Assembly: GCA_018982785.1 (NCBI GenBank)
Contig: JAHHEN010000004.1
Span: forward strand, 377,001 to 441,000
DNA from: Enterococcus innesii
Lineage (GTDB): Bacteria > Bacillota > Bacilli > Lactobacillales > Enterococcaceae
Length of the DNA: 64,000 nucleotides
Direction: 5' to 3'
The notes under the pieces are model-generated. The model was given only the letters and a program-made list of their open reading frames with translations. It was not told where the DNA came from and did no database searches. Below, one piece after another: positions 1 through 8,772 of the stretch. The position numbers were made by a program, and so were the translations under genes. How positions within the stretch are numbered: position 1 is the first letter of the stretch; each line of letters begins with the position of its first letter.

Positions 1-2
1 GG

Positions 3-218
3 GACAAAGTCTATTATTTAGGCCGTCCTTGGCGCAATGACGCCAAAGTCACCTTTTTATCCTGCTGCTTTGATCAACAGCTCGTCCCTTGCGGCTGGTC
101 TGATTGGGGAAAAGCAGCAAGCCACCAAACGGTCGCGTTCACGGAGCGAATGTGTTGTTACCAAAGAAGTCCCCAACGTCCTGAATGGGTGACTATCGAA
201 GGAGTGATAGAAAAATGA
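3..218 (+). CDS. Pectinesterase, C-terminal part (truncated by window edge)
   Basis: The open frame runs in from the window edge and encodes about 71 residues before TGA. It contains the YYLGRPWR block, the conserved C-terminal motif of pectin methylesterases (carbohydrate esterase family 8), whose Arg and Trp line the active-site cleft. The family de-esterifies pectin so that lyases or hydrolases can act. Only the last quarter is visible, so a signal peptide or catalytic Asp residues cannot be judged. The TGA overlaps the next ATG (ATGA), so it is co-translated with the membrane protein that follows and is probably in one operon with the GH43 enzyme and the sugar-binding lipoprotein. The family call rests on the short motif and its context. 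Confidence 0.75.
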   Translation, partial: DKVYYLGRPWRNDAKVTFLSCCFDQQLVPCGWSDWGKAASHQTVAFTERMCCYQRSPQRPEWVTIEGVIEK

Positions 219-661
219 GCAAGGCAAAATGGTCTGGCTGGATCGGGATGGTTCTCGCTCTGGTGTTGATGGGCGGCTTTTCCTTGGCGATCAATCAAAT
301 GACTGTCCAGCAGTTCGATGAGATCTTTCAACGTGCGTTTCCCACTATACTGAATCAAATGACGGCAGAAGCAGCATTGGCGCAATTTCAAACACTCGGC
401 GCTTGGTTTGGCTTCACGCTGTTGGCACTCCTGATATTGATTTCAGTGGCGACGATGCTTGTTCGCTATCGTAATTATCGAAAGCAATCTTGTGCTATTT
501 ATTTTTTGACTGGTGTCGTAACATTGATTGGTAGTCAAATGATCGCTTTTCCGATTGCCTTTTGTTTCTTTTTAGCGGCGGGTTTTTGTTTTCTCCATCG
601 TGATGACCGACAAAAGAAAAAAACAACGGACGCAGTCAGCAAACAAGGAGGGGTTGCATGA
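215..661 (+). CDS. DUF4064-like small membrane protein
   Basis: This is a 148-residue protein with about three hydrophobic segments (near residues 8-28, 65-85 and 95-130) and a basic C-terminal tail. The layout resembles the DUF4064 family of Firmicutes membrane proteins, whose function is unknown. I chose the ATG at 215, which overlaps the upstream stop and has GGAG 8 bases before it; an upstream in-frame ATG at 185 lies inside the pectinesterase and lacks a site. Its own stop overlaps the GH43 start (ATGA), so the three genes look translationally coupled. Its presence in a polysaccharide-use operon does not by itself show a role. Confidence 0.7.
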   Translation: MSKAKWSGWIGMVLALVLMGGFSLAINQMTVQQFDEIFQRAFPTILNQMTAEAALAQFQTLGAWFGFTLLALLILISVATMLVRYRNYRKQSCAIYFLTGVVTLIGSQMIAFPIAFCFFLAAGFCFLHRDDRQKKKTTDAVSKQGGVA

Positions 662-2250
662 AGGCAATAATCAATAATCCGATTTTAAGAGGGTTTCATC
701 CTGATCCGAGTATTTTAAAAGTCGAGGATACTTATTATTTAGCGGTTTCTTCCTTTGAGTGGTTGCCAGGAATTCGGGTCTACTGTTCTCAAGATCTAGT
801 CAATTGGTCTCATGAAACAGATATTCTGACCAATCAAGTGGATTTATTAGGCAACGCAGCAAATTGCAGCATTTGGGCACCGCAAATCAGTTACGCAAAC
901 GGACAATACTATTGTGTCTATACAAATGTTCGCAACACGACACGTCCCTTCAAAGACTGTCGAAACTATCTCATGACGGCTCCTACCATTCATGGGCCAT
1001 GGAGTGAGCCCGTTTATTTAAATGGTAGTGGCTTTGATTCGTCCTTGTTTCATGATCAAGAGGGGCGTATCTGGTTATTGAATGCGCTTTGGGATTATCG
1101 TAAGGATACACCAAATAAATCGGTGGGGATCGTGCTTCAAGAATACTCTGAAGCACAAGGCCGCTTGATCGGTGACAGAGTGCCAATTTTTTCTGGAACC
1201 CAGCTGGCGAAGACCGAAGCACCGCATCTTTATTACCACAATGAGTTTTATTACTTACTGACGGCAGAAGGAGGAACGGGTGCAGGTCATGCGGTAACGG
1301 TTTGTCGTAGTAAGACCATCACTGGACCTTATGAAGTAGATCCGCATTTTCCCATAATGCGTGCCTATCAGCGCCAAGATTCCCCTTTTCAATGTACAGG
1401 TCATGGCAGTTTGACGATTGCGCCATCAGGAGAATGGGTCATGAGCTATTTGATGACTCGGCCAGTAGCAGGGGCAGCGATTCTTGGACGAGAGACGGCA
1501 CTCCAAACCGTCTATTGGGATCACGAAGGATGGCTGCGTCTTAGCAATGATGATACGATCCCAGATCAAACCATCAGGCTCGCTAGCGAGGTTCAGAAGC
1601 AAGAGACATCACCTGCTGTTTTTGTTGATGATTTTCAAGGATCGTTGCAAAAAGCATGGAACGGTAGACGATTGCTGCCCAATGAACAGTGGTGCAATCT
1701 GACTGAGCGACCAGGGTATTTGCGATTGATCGGTGGAGAATCGATGCAATCGAACTTTCATAAGCACTTATTAGCGATTCGCCAACAAGACTTTTGTTTT
1801 GAAGCTGAAACAGTGATGGAATATCAACCCCAATCGTTTAACCAGATGGCTGGATTGTCGCTTTTCTTAAACGAAGAAAACTATTTGTTTTTCTATGTGA
1901 CCTATGATGAAGAAGCAGGCAAGGTCCTTCGGTTGCTGCGCTGTTGTGAAGGAGAATTTCACTTGTTCCCAGATAAATTGCCCCTCGCTGCTGCAAGTGA
2001 GCCGATCAGATTGAAAGTAGTCGGTTCTTATCTAGAAGCCCAATGGTTCTATCGGCAATCACAAACGTGGCATCCCTTTAAAAAGCAAAACATTCAGTTC
2101 TTGTCTGGTGGTTTTACGGGGAATTTCATAGGAATCAGTGCGCATGATTTAGATCACTTTGCCGGAAGCTATGCCGATTTTGAATATTTTACGTATCAAG
2201 GGAAAGATCAGCGCGATGATGGCTCCCTAAAAATAGAGAAAGAAGGTTAA
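658..2250 (+). CDS. Glycoside hydrolase family 43 (beta-xylosidase/arabinofuranosidase type)
   Basis: A 530-residue protein with an N-terminal five-bladed propeller typical of GH43. The catalytic triad can be placed: base Asp in HPDPS (about D16), pKa-modulating Asp in the GFDSS segment (about D127) and acid Glu in KTEAPHLY (about E187). A C-terminal beta-sandwich (about residues 320-515) fits the XynB-like GH43 subfamilies that cleave xylo- or arabino-oligosaccharides. No signal peptide is visible, so it probably acts in the cytoplasm on imported oligosaccharides. It starts on an ATG overlapping the previous stop, and the solute-binding lipoprotein follows 3 bases after its own stop. Exact substrate is not decidable from sequence; the pectinesterase next door suggests arabinose- or xylose-bearing pectin side chains. 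Confidence 0.9.
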   Translation: MKAIINNPILRGFHPDPSILKVEDTYYLAVSSFEWLPGIRVYCSQDLVNWSHETDILTNQVDLLGNAANCSIWAPQISYANGQYYCVYTNVRNTTRPFKDCRNYLMTAPTIHGPWSEPVYLNGSGFDSSLFHDQEGRIWLLNALWDYRKDTPNKSVGIVLQEYSEAQGRLIGDRVPIFSGTQLAKTEAPHLYYHNEFYYLLTAEGGTGAGHAVTVCRSKTITGPYEVDPHFPIMRAYQRQDSPFQCTGHGSLTIAPSGEWVMSYLMTRPVAGAAILGRETALQTVYWDHEGWLRLSNDDTIPDQTIRLASEVQKQETSPAVFVDDFQGSLQKAWNGRRLLPNEQWCNLTERPGYLRLIGGESMQSNFHKHLLAIRQQDFCFEAETVMEYQPQSFNQMAGLSLFLNEENYLFFYVTYDEEAGKVLRLLRCCEGEFHLFPDKLPLAAASEPIRLKVVGSYLEAQWFYRQSQTWHPFKKQNIQFLSGGFTGNFIGISAHDLDHFAGSYADFEYFTYQGKDQRDDGSLKIEKEG

Positions 2251-2253
2251 CAA

Positions 2254-3747
2254 ATGAAAAAGTTGAAAGTTGCAAGTTTATTATTATGTGCCGGACTGTT
2301 TTTAGCAGGCTGCGGCGATGGCGGAGGTTCATCTGAAGGTACAGAAGGTGAAACAAAATCAAGCATTTCTTGGATGGCGATGTTGCATACCGCTTCGCCT
2401 CCGTCTGGGGATGTGACGCAAAAATTAGAAGAATATACAGGGATCGAGATCGATTTCACTTGGGTGCCGGACGCATCAAAAACAGAACGCTTGAATGCAG
2501 CATTAGCATCAAATTCTTTAGCAGATATCGTTAGTCTGACAGAAATCAATAACACGACCGTCCGGAGCTCGCTAGCGTCCGGGATGTTCTGGGATGTGGA
2601 ACCGTATTTAGAAGAGTTTCCAAATTTGGCAGAAATTTCTGAGGATCGCTTAGAGTCCTCGCGGATCGATGGTCATATCTATGGTGTTCCGTTTTTAAAA
2701 CCGATCGCTCGTTATGGCGTCCTTGTCAGAAAAGATTGGTTGGATAATTTAGGCTTGGACGTGCCATCGACATTAGAAGAATTAGCGGCTGTCGCTCAGG
2801 CCTTTACGGAAGGTGATCCAGATGGCAACGGTGTAGATGATACGGTTGGTTTCGTAGAGCGTGATGAGTCCTTTAACGTTGGTTTCCGTTCACTTTCTGG
2901 TTACTTTGGCGCAGACAATTGGTTTACGATCACGGATGATGATGAAGTGATGCCATCCTTTATGCAACCAGAATACAAAGAAGCAATGGAATGGTTCCGT
3001 AATATCTATGATAACGGCTGGATGAATTCTGATTTTGCGGTAATGGCGAAAAATGACCAGAAGAACTATATCGTTCAAGGTCGTGGTGGGATCGTATTGA
3101 GTGGTTTGCAAGAAGTACGTAACTACATTGATGATGCTGCTGGAACTGCCGAAGAGCATATGGAATGGGTCTTGATCAATGATATCGTCCATGAAAATGT
3201 GGAACGTCGTATCCTTTCTGATACCAATGGTGGAATGGGCGGCTGGTTAGCCATTCCGAAAAACAATGTTGAAACCGAAGAAGACTTACGTGTTGTTTTG
3301 AAATTTATCAATGATTTGATGGACGAAGAGCCGTTTACCTTGATGACGCAAGGGATCGAAGGGGTCCATTATGAAATTGATGATGAGGGTGTCTATGTCC
3401 GTTTAGATGATACGAAGTGGCAACAAGAAGTACAACCATTTTCTTCGTCTCGTCCATCAGAATTAGTAACAGTTTTCCCTTCAAGCAACCCCTATGTCAA
3501 CTTAGCCAATGAAAAGATTCGCGAAAATGAAGAGTTTGCGGTGATCAATCCTGCACAATCGCTGACCTCTGAAACCTATGATCGTTCATGGTCAAGCTTG
3601 ATTGAAGGAATCTCAGACGCTTACTACCAATATATGACTGGGGAAATCGAGATCGATGGGTTTGATACAGCAATCGAAACCTTCTTAAGAAATGGTGGAC
3701 AGCAAATCATTGACGAGTTCACGGAAGACTATCGTTCACAACAATAA
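2254..3747 (+). CDS. Extracellular sugar-binding lipoprotein of an ABC importer
   Basis: A 497-residue protein with a lipoprotein signal peptide ending in LAGC (lipidated Cys about residue 20), then a mature domain of the large family 1 solute-binding proteins (LplA/YtcQ type) used for oligosaccharides. A calcium-loop-like DPDGNGVDDT segment near residue 190 is typical of this subgroup. It should capture sugar outside the membrane and hand it to a permease. No permease or ATPase gene is present downstream, so those genes are probably upstream of the window or elsewhere. It is the last gene of the cluster and is followed by a strong hairpin. Confidence 0.9.
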   Translation: MKKLKVASLLLCAGLFLAGCGDGGGSSEGTEGETKSSISWMAMLHTASPPSGDVTQKLEEYTGIEIDFTWVPDASKTERLNAALASNSLADIVSLTEINNTTVRSSLASGMFWDVEPYLEEFPNLAEISEDRLESSRIDGHIYGVPFLKPIARYGVLVRKDWLDNLGLDVPSTLEELAAVAQAFTEGDPDGNGVDDTVGFVERDESFNVGFRSLSGYFGADNWFTITDDDEVMPSFMQPEYKEAMEWFRNIYDNGWMNSDFAVMAKNDQKNYIVQGRGGIVLSGLQEVRNYIDDAAGTAEEHMEWVLINDIVHENVERRILSDTNGGMGGWLAIPKNNVETEEDLRVVLKFINDLMDEEPFTLMTQGIEGVHYEIDDEGVYVRLDDTKWQQEVQPFSSSRPSELVTVFPSSNPYVNLANEKIRENEEFAVINPAQSLTSETYDRSWSSLIEGISDAYYQYMTGEIEIDGFDTAIETFLRNGGQQIIDEFTEDYRSQQ

Positions 3748-3820
3748 AGGTCACAAAAGGTTCTGATCATCTATTGAGAAGAAATAGATGAAGTGAGGAG
3801 CCGCTACTGCTGAATGATTT

Positions 3821-3866
3821 GAAGACCAAGACCAGTTGAAGTGATTCGCTGCTTGGTCTTCTTTTT
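3821..3866 (+). terminator. Rho-independent terminator after sugar-binding lipoprotein
   Basis: Ten-base arms GAAGACCAAG (3821-3830) and CTTGGTCTTC (3852-3861) are perfectly complementary and are followed by five Ts. The loop is long (21 nt). Confidence 0.75.
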
Positions 3867-3896
3867 GCTTCAAAAGCAGTGAAGAAAGGAGAAGCT

Positions 3897-4730
3897 ATGT
3901 TTCAACTAACTGTTCGGGGGCATGATGTAAAGAATTATGGGTCCCCAGAAGAATTAGCGCAAAAAATTGCCGCCCAAAACATTCATAACATTCAATTTGC
4001 ATTAAATAAATCCTTCCCGCAATGGGCAGAGCCAGAGCAATTAAGCCCTGGTTTAGGCCGCTTTTTCAAACGAGTTTTTTGTCAATCTTATGTTCAGGTC
4101 GCTTTATTAAGTTGTTATTGTAATCTGATCCATCCTGATCTAAAAGAACGGGAAGCGATTTTATCCAGATTCGAGACCTATCTCGCACATGCCAAATATT
4201 TTGATGCAGCTATGGTCGCAAGTGAAACTGGTTCGGTTTTGCAAAATATGGGGTATACCGAGGAAAATTTTAGTGACGTCGTTTTCGATGATTTGGTTCA
4301 GGTGATCAAGCGTTTGGTCCAAGTGGCTAAGAGACATCAAGTGATGCTAGGAATTGAAGCGGGCTTGAATCATCCACTATCATCGATCGACCGAATCGAA
4401 GAATTGCTGGAACGGGTACCCTCTGACTATTTAGGGATCATCTTTGATCCAACCAATCTGATTACTGCGAAGAACTATCAAGAGCAAGTCGCTTTGACAA
4501 GGGAAGCTTTTTCCCGCTTTGGCGATGCCATCGTTTGCTTGCACTTGAAAGACTATCAAGTAATCGATGGGAAAATCAAGGTAGTCCCATTGGGAGAAGG
4601 AATGATTGATTATCAACAACTATTGGCCATCACCGCTGAATACAAGCCATATTGTTATGTGGTGTTAGAAGGGACAACCGAAGAAGCGATGCAGCCAGCC
4701 ATTTCACTGATTGAAGCATTGAAAAAGTGA
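3897..4730 (+). CDS. Sugar phosphate isomerase/epimerase family protein (TIM barrel)
   Basis: A 277-residue protein of the xylose isomerase-like/AP endonuclease 2 TIM-barrel superfamily. Candidate metal-binding and catalytic acids lie in LGIEAGLNHP, IIFDPTNLIT, LHLKDY and the C-terminal VVLEG strand, the usual order for the family. Members isomerise or epimerise sugars and inositols, and the substrate is not predictable. I chose the ATG at 3897 because AAAGGAG lies just before it; a GTG at 3879 is in frame but has no site. It follows the terminator of the polysaccharide cluster and probably has separate or read-through expression. Function in the same sugar pathway is inferred from position only. 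Confidence 0.8.
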   Translation: MFQLTVRGHDVKNYGSPEELAQKIAAQNIHNIQFALNKSFPQWAEPEQLSPGLGRFFKRVFCQSYVQVALLSCYCNLIHPDLKEREAILSRFETYLAHAKYFDAAMVASETGSVLQNMGYTEENFSDVVFDDLVQVIKRLVQVAKRHQVMLGIEAGLNHPLSSIDRIEELLERVPSDYLGIIFDPTNLITAKNYQEQVALTREAFSRFGDAIVCLHLKDYQVIDGKIKVVPLGEGMIDYQQLLAITAEYKPYCYVVLEGTTEEAMQPAISLIEALKK

Positions 4731-4822
4731 GCGAGTTGTCTTTGATTGTGACTGATGAGGAAATGCTTTGTTTCTAGGAATCACGGAAGATCACGGAGTC
4801 CTTTCCTCAACAAGCAGATTTA

Positions 4823-4850
4823 TTTACTTACTAAAAGTTAGTGTTATACT
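4823..4850 (+). promoter_or_regulatory. Promoter with operator-like palindrome for the VOC gene
   Basis: A -10 TATACT (4845-4850) is preceded at 16 bp by a weak -35 TTTACT (4823-4828). The spacer holds the perfect palindrome ACTAA-AAG-TTAGT (4830-4842), placed where a repressor dimer would block RNA polymerase. Known catechol/quinone-responsive regulators of Firmicutes (MarR and HxlR families) bind similar short TTACT/AGTAA repeats. The regulator here is not identified. Confidence 0.5.
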
Positions 4851-4895
4851 TAAAGGTACAAGTGAATTTAACTGTTTAGAAAAGAGGAAATAACG

Positions 4896-5768
4896 ATGAA
4901 AATGATTCAATCAACCTATCAAATCGATGCAGCAGCCGCAATTGGCAAAGTCGTTTTAAAAGTAGCAAACATAGAAAAAATGAGCCAGTTTTATTCGGAC
5001 GTGATCGGCCTGACTTTATTGGAGCAAAGTGTAGATCACGCGCGATTAGGCGTGGGAGCGCAAGAGCTTTTAGTTCTAGAGAAGGTGAGTGATCCGTTGC
5101 CTTTGACACGGAAAACAGGCCTTTTCCATACGGCGTTTCTTTTGCCTAGCCGTAAAGACCTAGGAAATATGCTGATTCATTATTTGGAAGCCAAAGCTCC
5201 CCTCGATGGTGCCAGCGATCATGGATATAGTGAAGCGTTATACCTGACCGACCCAGAAGGAAACGGGATCGAAGTGTATCGTGACAAACCGATGAGTGAA
5301 TGGGATATTCGAGTAGATGGTGAGATCGTAGGCGTTACTATCGAAATGGACGCGCAAGGCGTGCTGGGAGCCGCTGACCGATCTCAAACGACCTTTCCAG
5401 TTGGCACCACGGTGGGGCATGTCCATTTGAAAGTGGCGGACTTGGCAAAAACAGAAAAATTCTACACAGAAGTTTTAGGCATGCGTTTGACCTCAGATTT
5501 TGGTAGCCAAGCAAAGTTTTTTGCTGCTGGTTCGTATCATCACCATATCGGATCGAATATTTGGATGGGAAGAAATGTTCCAGCTATGGAAGAACAGGAT
5601 CTAGGCTTAGCGTACTTTACGATCGTTTTGCCAGCTTTGGCTTTTTCTACGTTTCGAAGTCATCTCAAGGCAAGAGGCGTTTCGTATGAGTTAGAAACAG
5701 ACAGCCGCTTGCATTTGACTGATCCGAATGGGATCAATCTGATCATCGAAAGAAAGAATCAGCCTTAA
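4896..5768 (+). CDS. VOC family (glyoxalase/catechol dioxygenase-like) protein
   Basis: A 290-residue protein with two vicinal-oxygen-chelate modules: residues about 14-130 (starting near IGKVVLKVANIEKM) and about 170-285 (starting GHVHLKVADLAKT). The length and double-module layout resemble the CatE-type ring-cleaving dioxygenases and related glyoxalase-like proteins of Bacillus. Metal-ligand candidates are the His in LFHTAF, Glu in GNGIEVY, His in GHVHLK and a C-terminal Glu. The ATG follows AGAGGAAA. The promoter holds a palindrome, consistent with induction by a reactive aromatic or aldehyde, though that is inference. The substrate is unknown. Confidence 0.85.
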   Translation: MKMIQSTYQIDAAAAIGKVVLKVANIEKMSQFYSDVIGLTLLEQSVDHARLGVGAQELLVLEKVSDPLPLTRKTGLFHTAFLLPSRKDLGNMLIHYLEAKAPLDGASDHGYSEALYLTDPEGNGIEVYRDKPMSEWDIRVDGEIVGVTIEMDAQGVLGAADRSQTTFPVGTTVGHVHLKVADLAKTEKFYTEVLGMRLTSDFGSQAKFFAAGSYHHHIGSNIWMGRNVPAMEEQDLGLAYFTIVLPALAFSTFRSHLKARGVSYELETDSRLHLTDPNGINLIIERKNQP

Positions 5769-5832
5769 GATGGAGGTTTTTTCATTCATGAAATGAGAGA
5801 ATAACCTATAATCGAGTAAAAGGAGAGCAAGC

Positions 5833-6060
5833 ATGAAAAAAAACGGGGCGGGACAATCACTATTTCTAGCATTATTGATCAGCATGGGCTTATTTTTCTT
5901 TGTCCAAGGGAAACAATTAATAGAAAGTGGGGCGTCTCCTGTGATTTTTATTGCTTTTTCGGCTTTTGCAGGAATTATCGGAGTTGGTGTCTATGGTCTT
6001 CAAGCAATAATGAAGCAGCATCGGCGCAAAGCCATGGTACCAATCAAAACCAAAAAATAA
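5833..6060 (+). CDS. Small two-TM membrane protein, unknown function
   Basis: A 75-residue protein with two hydrophobic segments (about residues 9-26 and 36-58) and a very basic tail, which predicts both ends on the cytoplasmic side. The ATG is preceded by AAAGGAGAG at good spacing. I do not recognise a family. It sits 64 bases after the VOC gene and is closed by a strong terminator, so it could be the second gene of that transcript. Confidence 0.65.
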   Translation: MKKNGAGQSLFLALLISMGLFFFVQGKQLIESGASPVIFIAFSAFAGIIGVGVYGLQAIMKQHRRKAMVPIKTKK

Positions 6061-6062
6061 AG

Positions 6063-6102
6063 AAACCGACCAATCTTAAACAGGAAGATTGGTCGGTTTT
6101 TT
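6063..6102 (+). terminator. Rho-independent terminator
   Basis: Fifteen-base perfectly paired arms (6063-6077 and 6085-6099), a 7-nt loop and a T-run to 6102 directly follow the small membrane protein stop. Confidence 0.9.
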
Positions 6103-6148
6103 GTTTAAGCTAAGACAAAATGGGAAATGGGGTCTCGTCCCCTACATA

Positions 6149-7420
6149 TTAATTTTCCATGTTTTCAATCGCAAATTCGATCTCATCAGGTGAGAAGCCG
6201 TTCCCTTCAAGATGAGCAGCCATATTTCTTTGACGGATCCCTAACACCCGACGGGATTGATTGGCGCGTCCTAAAGCATGGCGATACCAATCTACATCTA
6301 GGGTTTCTAGTGCCCGTTGTGTTTCCTCCGCAGTAAAACCTTCTGTTTCTAACAGTTCTGCCATCTCTTGTTTTGAATAAAAGCGACGATTTCCTTGCTC
6401 TCTAACGAGGAAAAAGGCTTCACGTTCTCGTTCTGTCGCATTGTTTTCGCGCTCATAGCGTGCTGCTACAGTCGGGGCGCGATGAAACCCTGCTAATATC
6501 GTTTCCTCGGTCACTTCGTTATCAAACACGTAGGTTCTGAAGTGAAAACGATTGTCGTTTTCCAGTTCAAGCCATAGTGATTCAACCAGAAATAGATAGC
6601 CAGATGGAATCGTTTCATAAACAGCAGCGGCTATTTCGTTAAAATAAGCGGAAACGGCTTCGTATGGAGTCCTTATCTCGGGAACGATTTCCGTCGTTTG
6701 GCCATTAAACAAAGTGATTGCGGAAGGATAGGTCTCGCCAGCATTCGTAAATGTGAGAATCTCCACTGGCTCATGTTTTGTTGAAAAGACATTCATGGTC
6801 ACACCGTTCGCCAAATCAATAGCGGTCTGCCACTCGATTTCTTGGTCTTCGCTTTGTTGGTATAAGTGTTCAAGTGTATCAGGCGTCAAACCAAGCTTTT
6901 CTCGTGAATCTTCATTGATCGCTTCTTCATCGGCAAGTGGATTGTTTGCCCCAACTGTCACTAGTGCCAAATCCTCTTCGTATTCGTTGAATAATTCTTG
7001 CAATTTTGCTCGTCTACTGACGATGATCGGGCTTTCCTCATGGAGAACAAGTAAGGCTTCGATCCGGCCATTGCGAGCGGCAACCCAACTCGGCATATCC
7101 AGATAGCGAGCTTCGATCGCTTCTTGAGCGAGTGCGATCATTGTTTCCGTGTTTTCAATGAATGCTGCCTTGTGTTTTGAGTTGCTATTGACCTGGTCTA
7201 GAAAGGCCAATTCTGCTTCTTTGCCTCGAATCATCAGTTCGAGATTTTCAATACTTAACTCATAAGTAAGAGTTTCTGCATGATAGGTATGTTCCCAACC
7301 GGCATCTAAAGCGGCACCGATGCGCTCAGAAAGTTCCTCAGGACTTGCTGAATTTCTCGCCCCACATCCTGAAATCAGGCATAATAGCAGCAATAAGGGC
7401 AGCAAAACTTGTTTTTTCAT
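6149..7420 (-). CDS. Ltp-family surface lipoprotein
   Basis: A 423-residue lipoprotein. The signal peptide is short and strongly hydrophobic with lipobox ISGC, so the mature protein should be anchored on the outer face of the membrane. The bulk (about residues 20-330) has no family I recognise and is shared with the neighbouring 7915-8772 protein. The C-terminal 80 residues hold two Ltp repeats (Host cell surface-exposed lipoprotein domain), with the hallmark GFTAEETQRALETLDVDWY pattern. Ltp lipoproteins include a prophage superinfection-exclusion factor in Streptococcus thermophilus, but most are uncharacterised. I chose the ATG at 7420, with GGAGGAG before it, rather than the in-frame ATG at 7531. 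Confidence 0.85.
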   Translation of the reverse strand: MKKQVLLPLLLLLCLISGCGARNSASPEELSERIGAALDAGWEHTYHAETLTYELSIENLELMIRGKEAELAFLDQVNSNSKHKAAFIENTETMIALAQEAIEARYLDMPSWVAARNGRIEALLVLHEESPIIVSRRAKLQELFNEYEEDLALVTVGANNPLADEEAINEDSREKLGLTPDTLEHLYQQSEDQEIEWQTAIDLANGVTMNVFSTKHEPVEILTFTNAGETYPSAITLFNGQTTEIVPEIRTPYEAVSAYFNEIAAAVYETIPSGYLFLVESLWLELENDNRFHFRTYVFDNEVTEETILAGFHRAPTVAARYERENNATEREREAFFLVREQGNRRFYSKQEMAELLETEGFTAEETQRALETLDVDWYRHALGRANQSRRVLGIRQRNMAAHLEGNGFSPDEIEFAIENMEN

Positions 7421-7565
7421 TTTTCTCCTCCTCGTGAGTCTCTGGTAAACTTCACTTTTTTGTTCGAATGAACGCATCAAATCGAGACTTTTCTTGGGTA
7501 TAAAAAATAGCAACAATATAAGGGGCAACATAAGGGCATCGCGATGCTCCTTTTTTTGTTAGTTT

Positions 7566-7914
7566 GTAATTATCCATGGTTGTCATCGCAGAGTCGATTT
7601 GTTCTGTTGAAAAGACTTCTGAAGCCAATAAACGACGGATATTGGCATGAGGTAGATTCATCCTGAGACGGTAGCTGTTCGCTTTTTGCAACGCTTGTTC
7701 GTTCCAGTCGATAGTGAGGTGGTCCACTGCCCATTGCGCATCATCATGGGAAACGCCCTCAAATTCTAGTTGTCGTATCATGCGAGTACGGGAAAAGTCA
7801 TCCGTCTAGTATAGGCTTTGGCACGGGCTATCCCTCGTCTTTGTTCTGAAGATTTCTTACTCTCGGTCTGAGTTTGTTCATCATTGTTTTGCTGGCTTTG
7901 CGTTTGGCGCTAGC
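7566..7914 (-). pseudogene. Decayed C-terminal Ltp repeats of the adjacent lipoprotein gene
   Basis: Downstream of the TAA that ends the 7915-8772 gene, other frames still encode a Gln/Ser-rich linker (TQSQQNNDEQTQTES) and then two Ltp repeats, recognisable as GIARAKAYTRR and, in another frame, FEGVSHDDAQWAVDHL and DWNEQALQKANSYR. Three changes separate this from an intact gene: stop codons close together in two frames at 7907-7917, a one-base shift near 7792-7798, and loss of the final stop (TAA of the paralogue reads TAC at 7566-7568). The shift could be the sequencing artefact seen elsewhere, but the stops cannot be repaired by one inserted base, so true decay is more likely. Confidence 0.65.
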
Positions 7915-8772
7915 TTATTGAAGCTGCTGATAAACGGTAGCGACCATTTCTTGGTCAATGTCATAATCAAAGCCATAGGTCATCACCGCCAACTGATGTT
8001 CATCAGAAGATTGATCGAATCGATTCATAAACATCAAGGATTCACGAGGAATATTTATGACCAGCGCTCGTAAAGTCGTTTCATAGAAGGCGGCTTTTTG
8101 CTCGTCGGCAGTTTCCCGATTAAGAACAGTAAACCCAGATGCGTACTCCTCATCGGACTTCGCAAAAACCAAGACGTCAACATTCGTTTCCCTTGTGTGG
8201 TAAACAGTGGCAGTGAGTCCATCGTCAAGTTCGATCCTGCGATGAAGAGTAAGCGTATCTTCTGTGAGCTCTTGAAGCTGTTCGATATCGTCTGCTAAAA
8301 GCCCCAGCTTTTCCCGTGGGTCGGCTTCAGGAATCGTTTCGTTTGCTACCTCCAGTAGACTGTTGAGGTTGTCTTGATTACTGAGAATGATAGGGCTCCG
8401 TTCATGAATCGCAACCAGAGCCTGGCTATAACCAATGCGGGCAGCAAACCAAGCAGGGACATCGATCCGACGCTCCACTAGCGCTCGTTCAGCGGTTGCC
8501 ATCAAATCAACCGTGTGGCTGATCAATTGCTGAAGATCTTCGTCGGAAGAATCAAGTTCTTCCAAAATAGCCAATTCGGCTTGACTGCCGGCAATCAGCA
8601 ATTCTAAGGTCGCTGGTTGATAATAGGCCCAGCCCGTTCCAGACTGGTTTGTATATTCCAGTCGTGCTTCGATGCCAAGCGCAACGGTCTCTGACAGTTC
8701 TTCATCTGCCTTGCCGCAGCCAATAAGCAGAATAACGAATGACAATAGGGCGATCAGTATTCTTTTTTTCAT
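7915..8772 (-). CDS. Lipoprotein related to 6149-7420, lacking the Ltp tail
   Basis: A 285-residue lipoprotein with signal peptide and lipobox LIGC (Cys about residue 19). Its body aligns with the neighbour at 6149-7420: shared blocks include the ELSE...ALGIEAR/ALDAGWE start, LELLIAGSQAELAIL versus LELMIRGKEAELAFL, VPAWFAARIG versus MPSWVAARNG, and the REKLGL segment. It therefore looks like a tandem duplicate. The frame ends where the paralogue continues into Ltp repeats, and remnants of those repeats follow, so the protein is probably truncated. The stub could still be exported and lipidated. AAGGAG lies before the ATG. Confidence 0.75.
   Translation of the reverse strand: MKKRILIALLSFVILLIGCGKADEELSETVALGIEARLEYTNQSGTGWAYYQPATLELLIAGSQAELAILEELDSSDEDLQQLISHTVDLMATAERALVERRIDVPAWFAARIGYSQALVAIHERSPIILSNQDNLNSLLEVANETIPEADPREKLGLLADDIEQLQELTEDTLTLHRRIELDDGLTATVYHTRETNVDVLVFAKSDEEYASGFTVLNRETADEQKAAFYETTLRALVINIPRESLMFMNRFDQSSDEHQLAVMTYGFDYDIDQEMVATVYQQLQ

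Noticed and set aside
7532-7560. Palindrome GGGCATCGCGATGCTCC with T-run on the plus strand
   Set aside because: It would terminate plus-strand transcription, but no plus-strand gene precedes it. On the minus strand it has no T-run.
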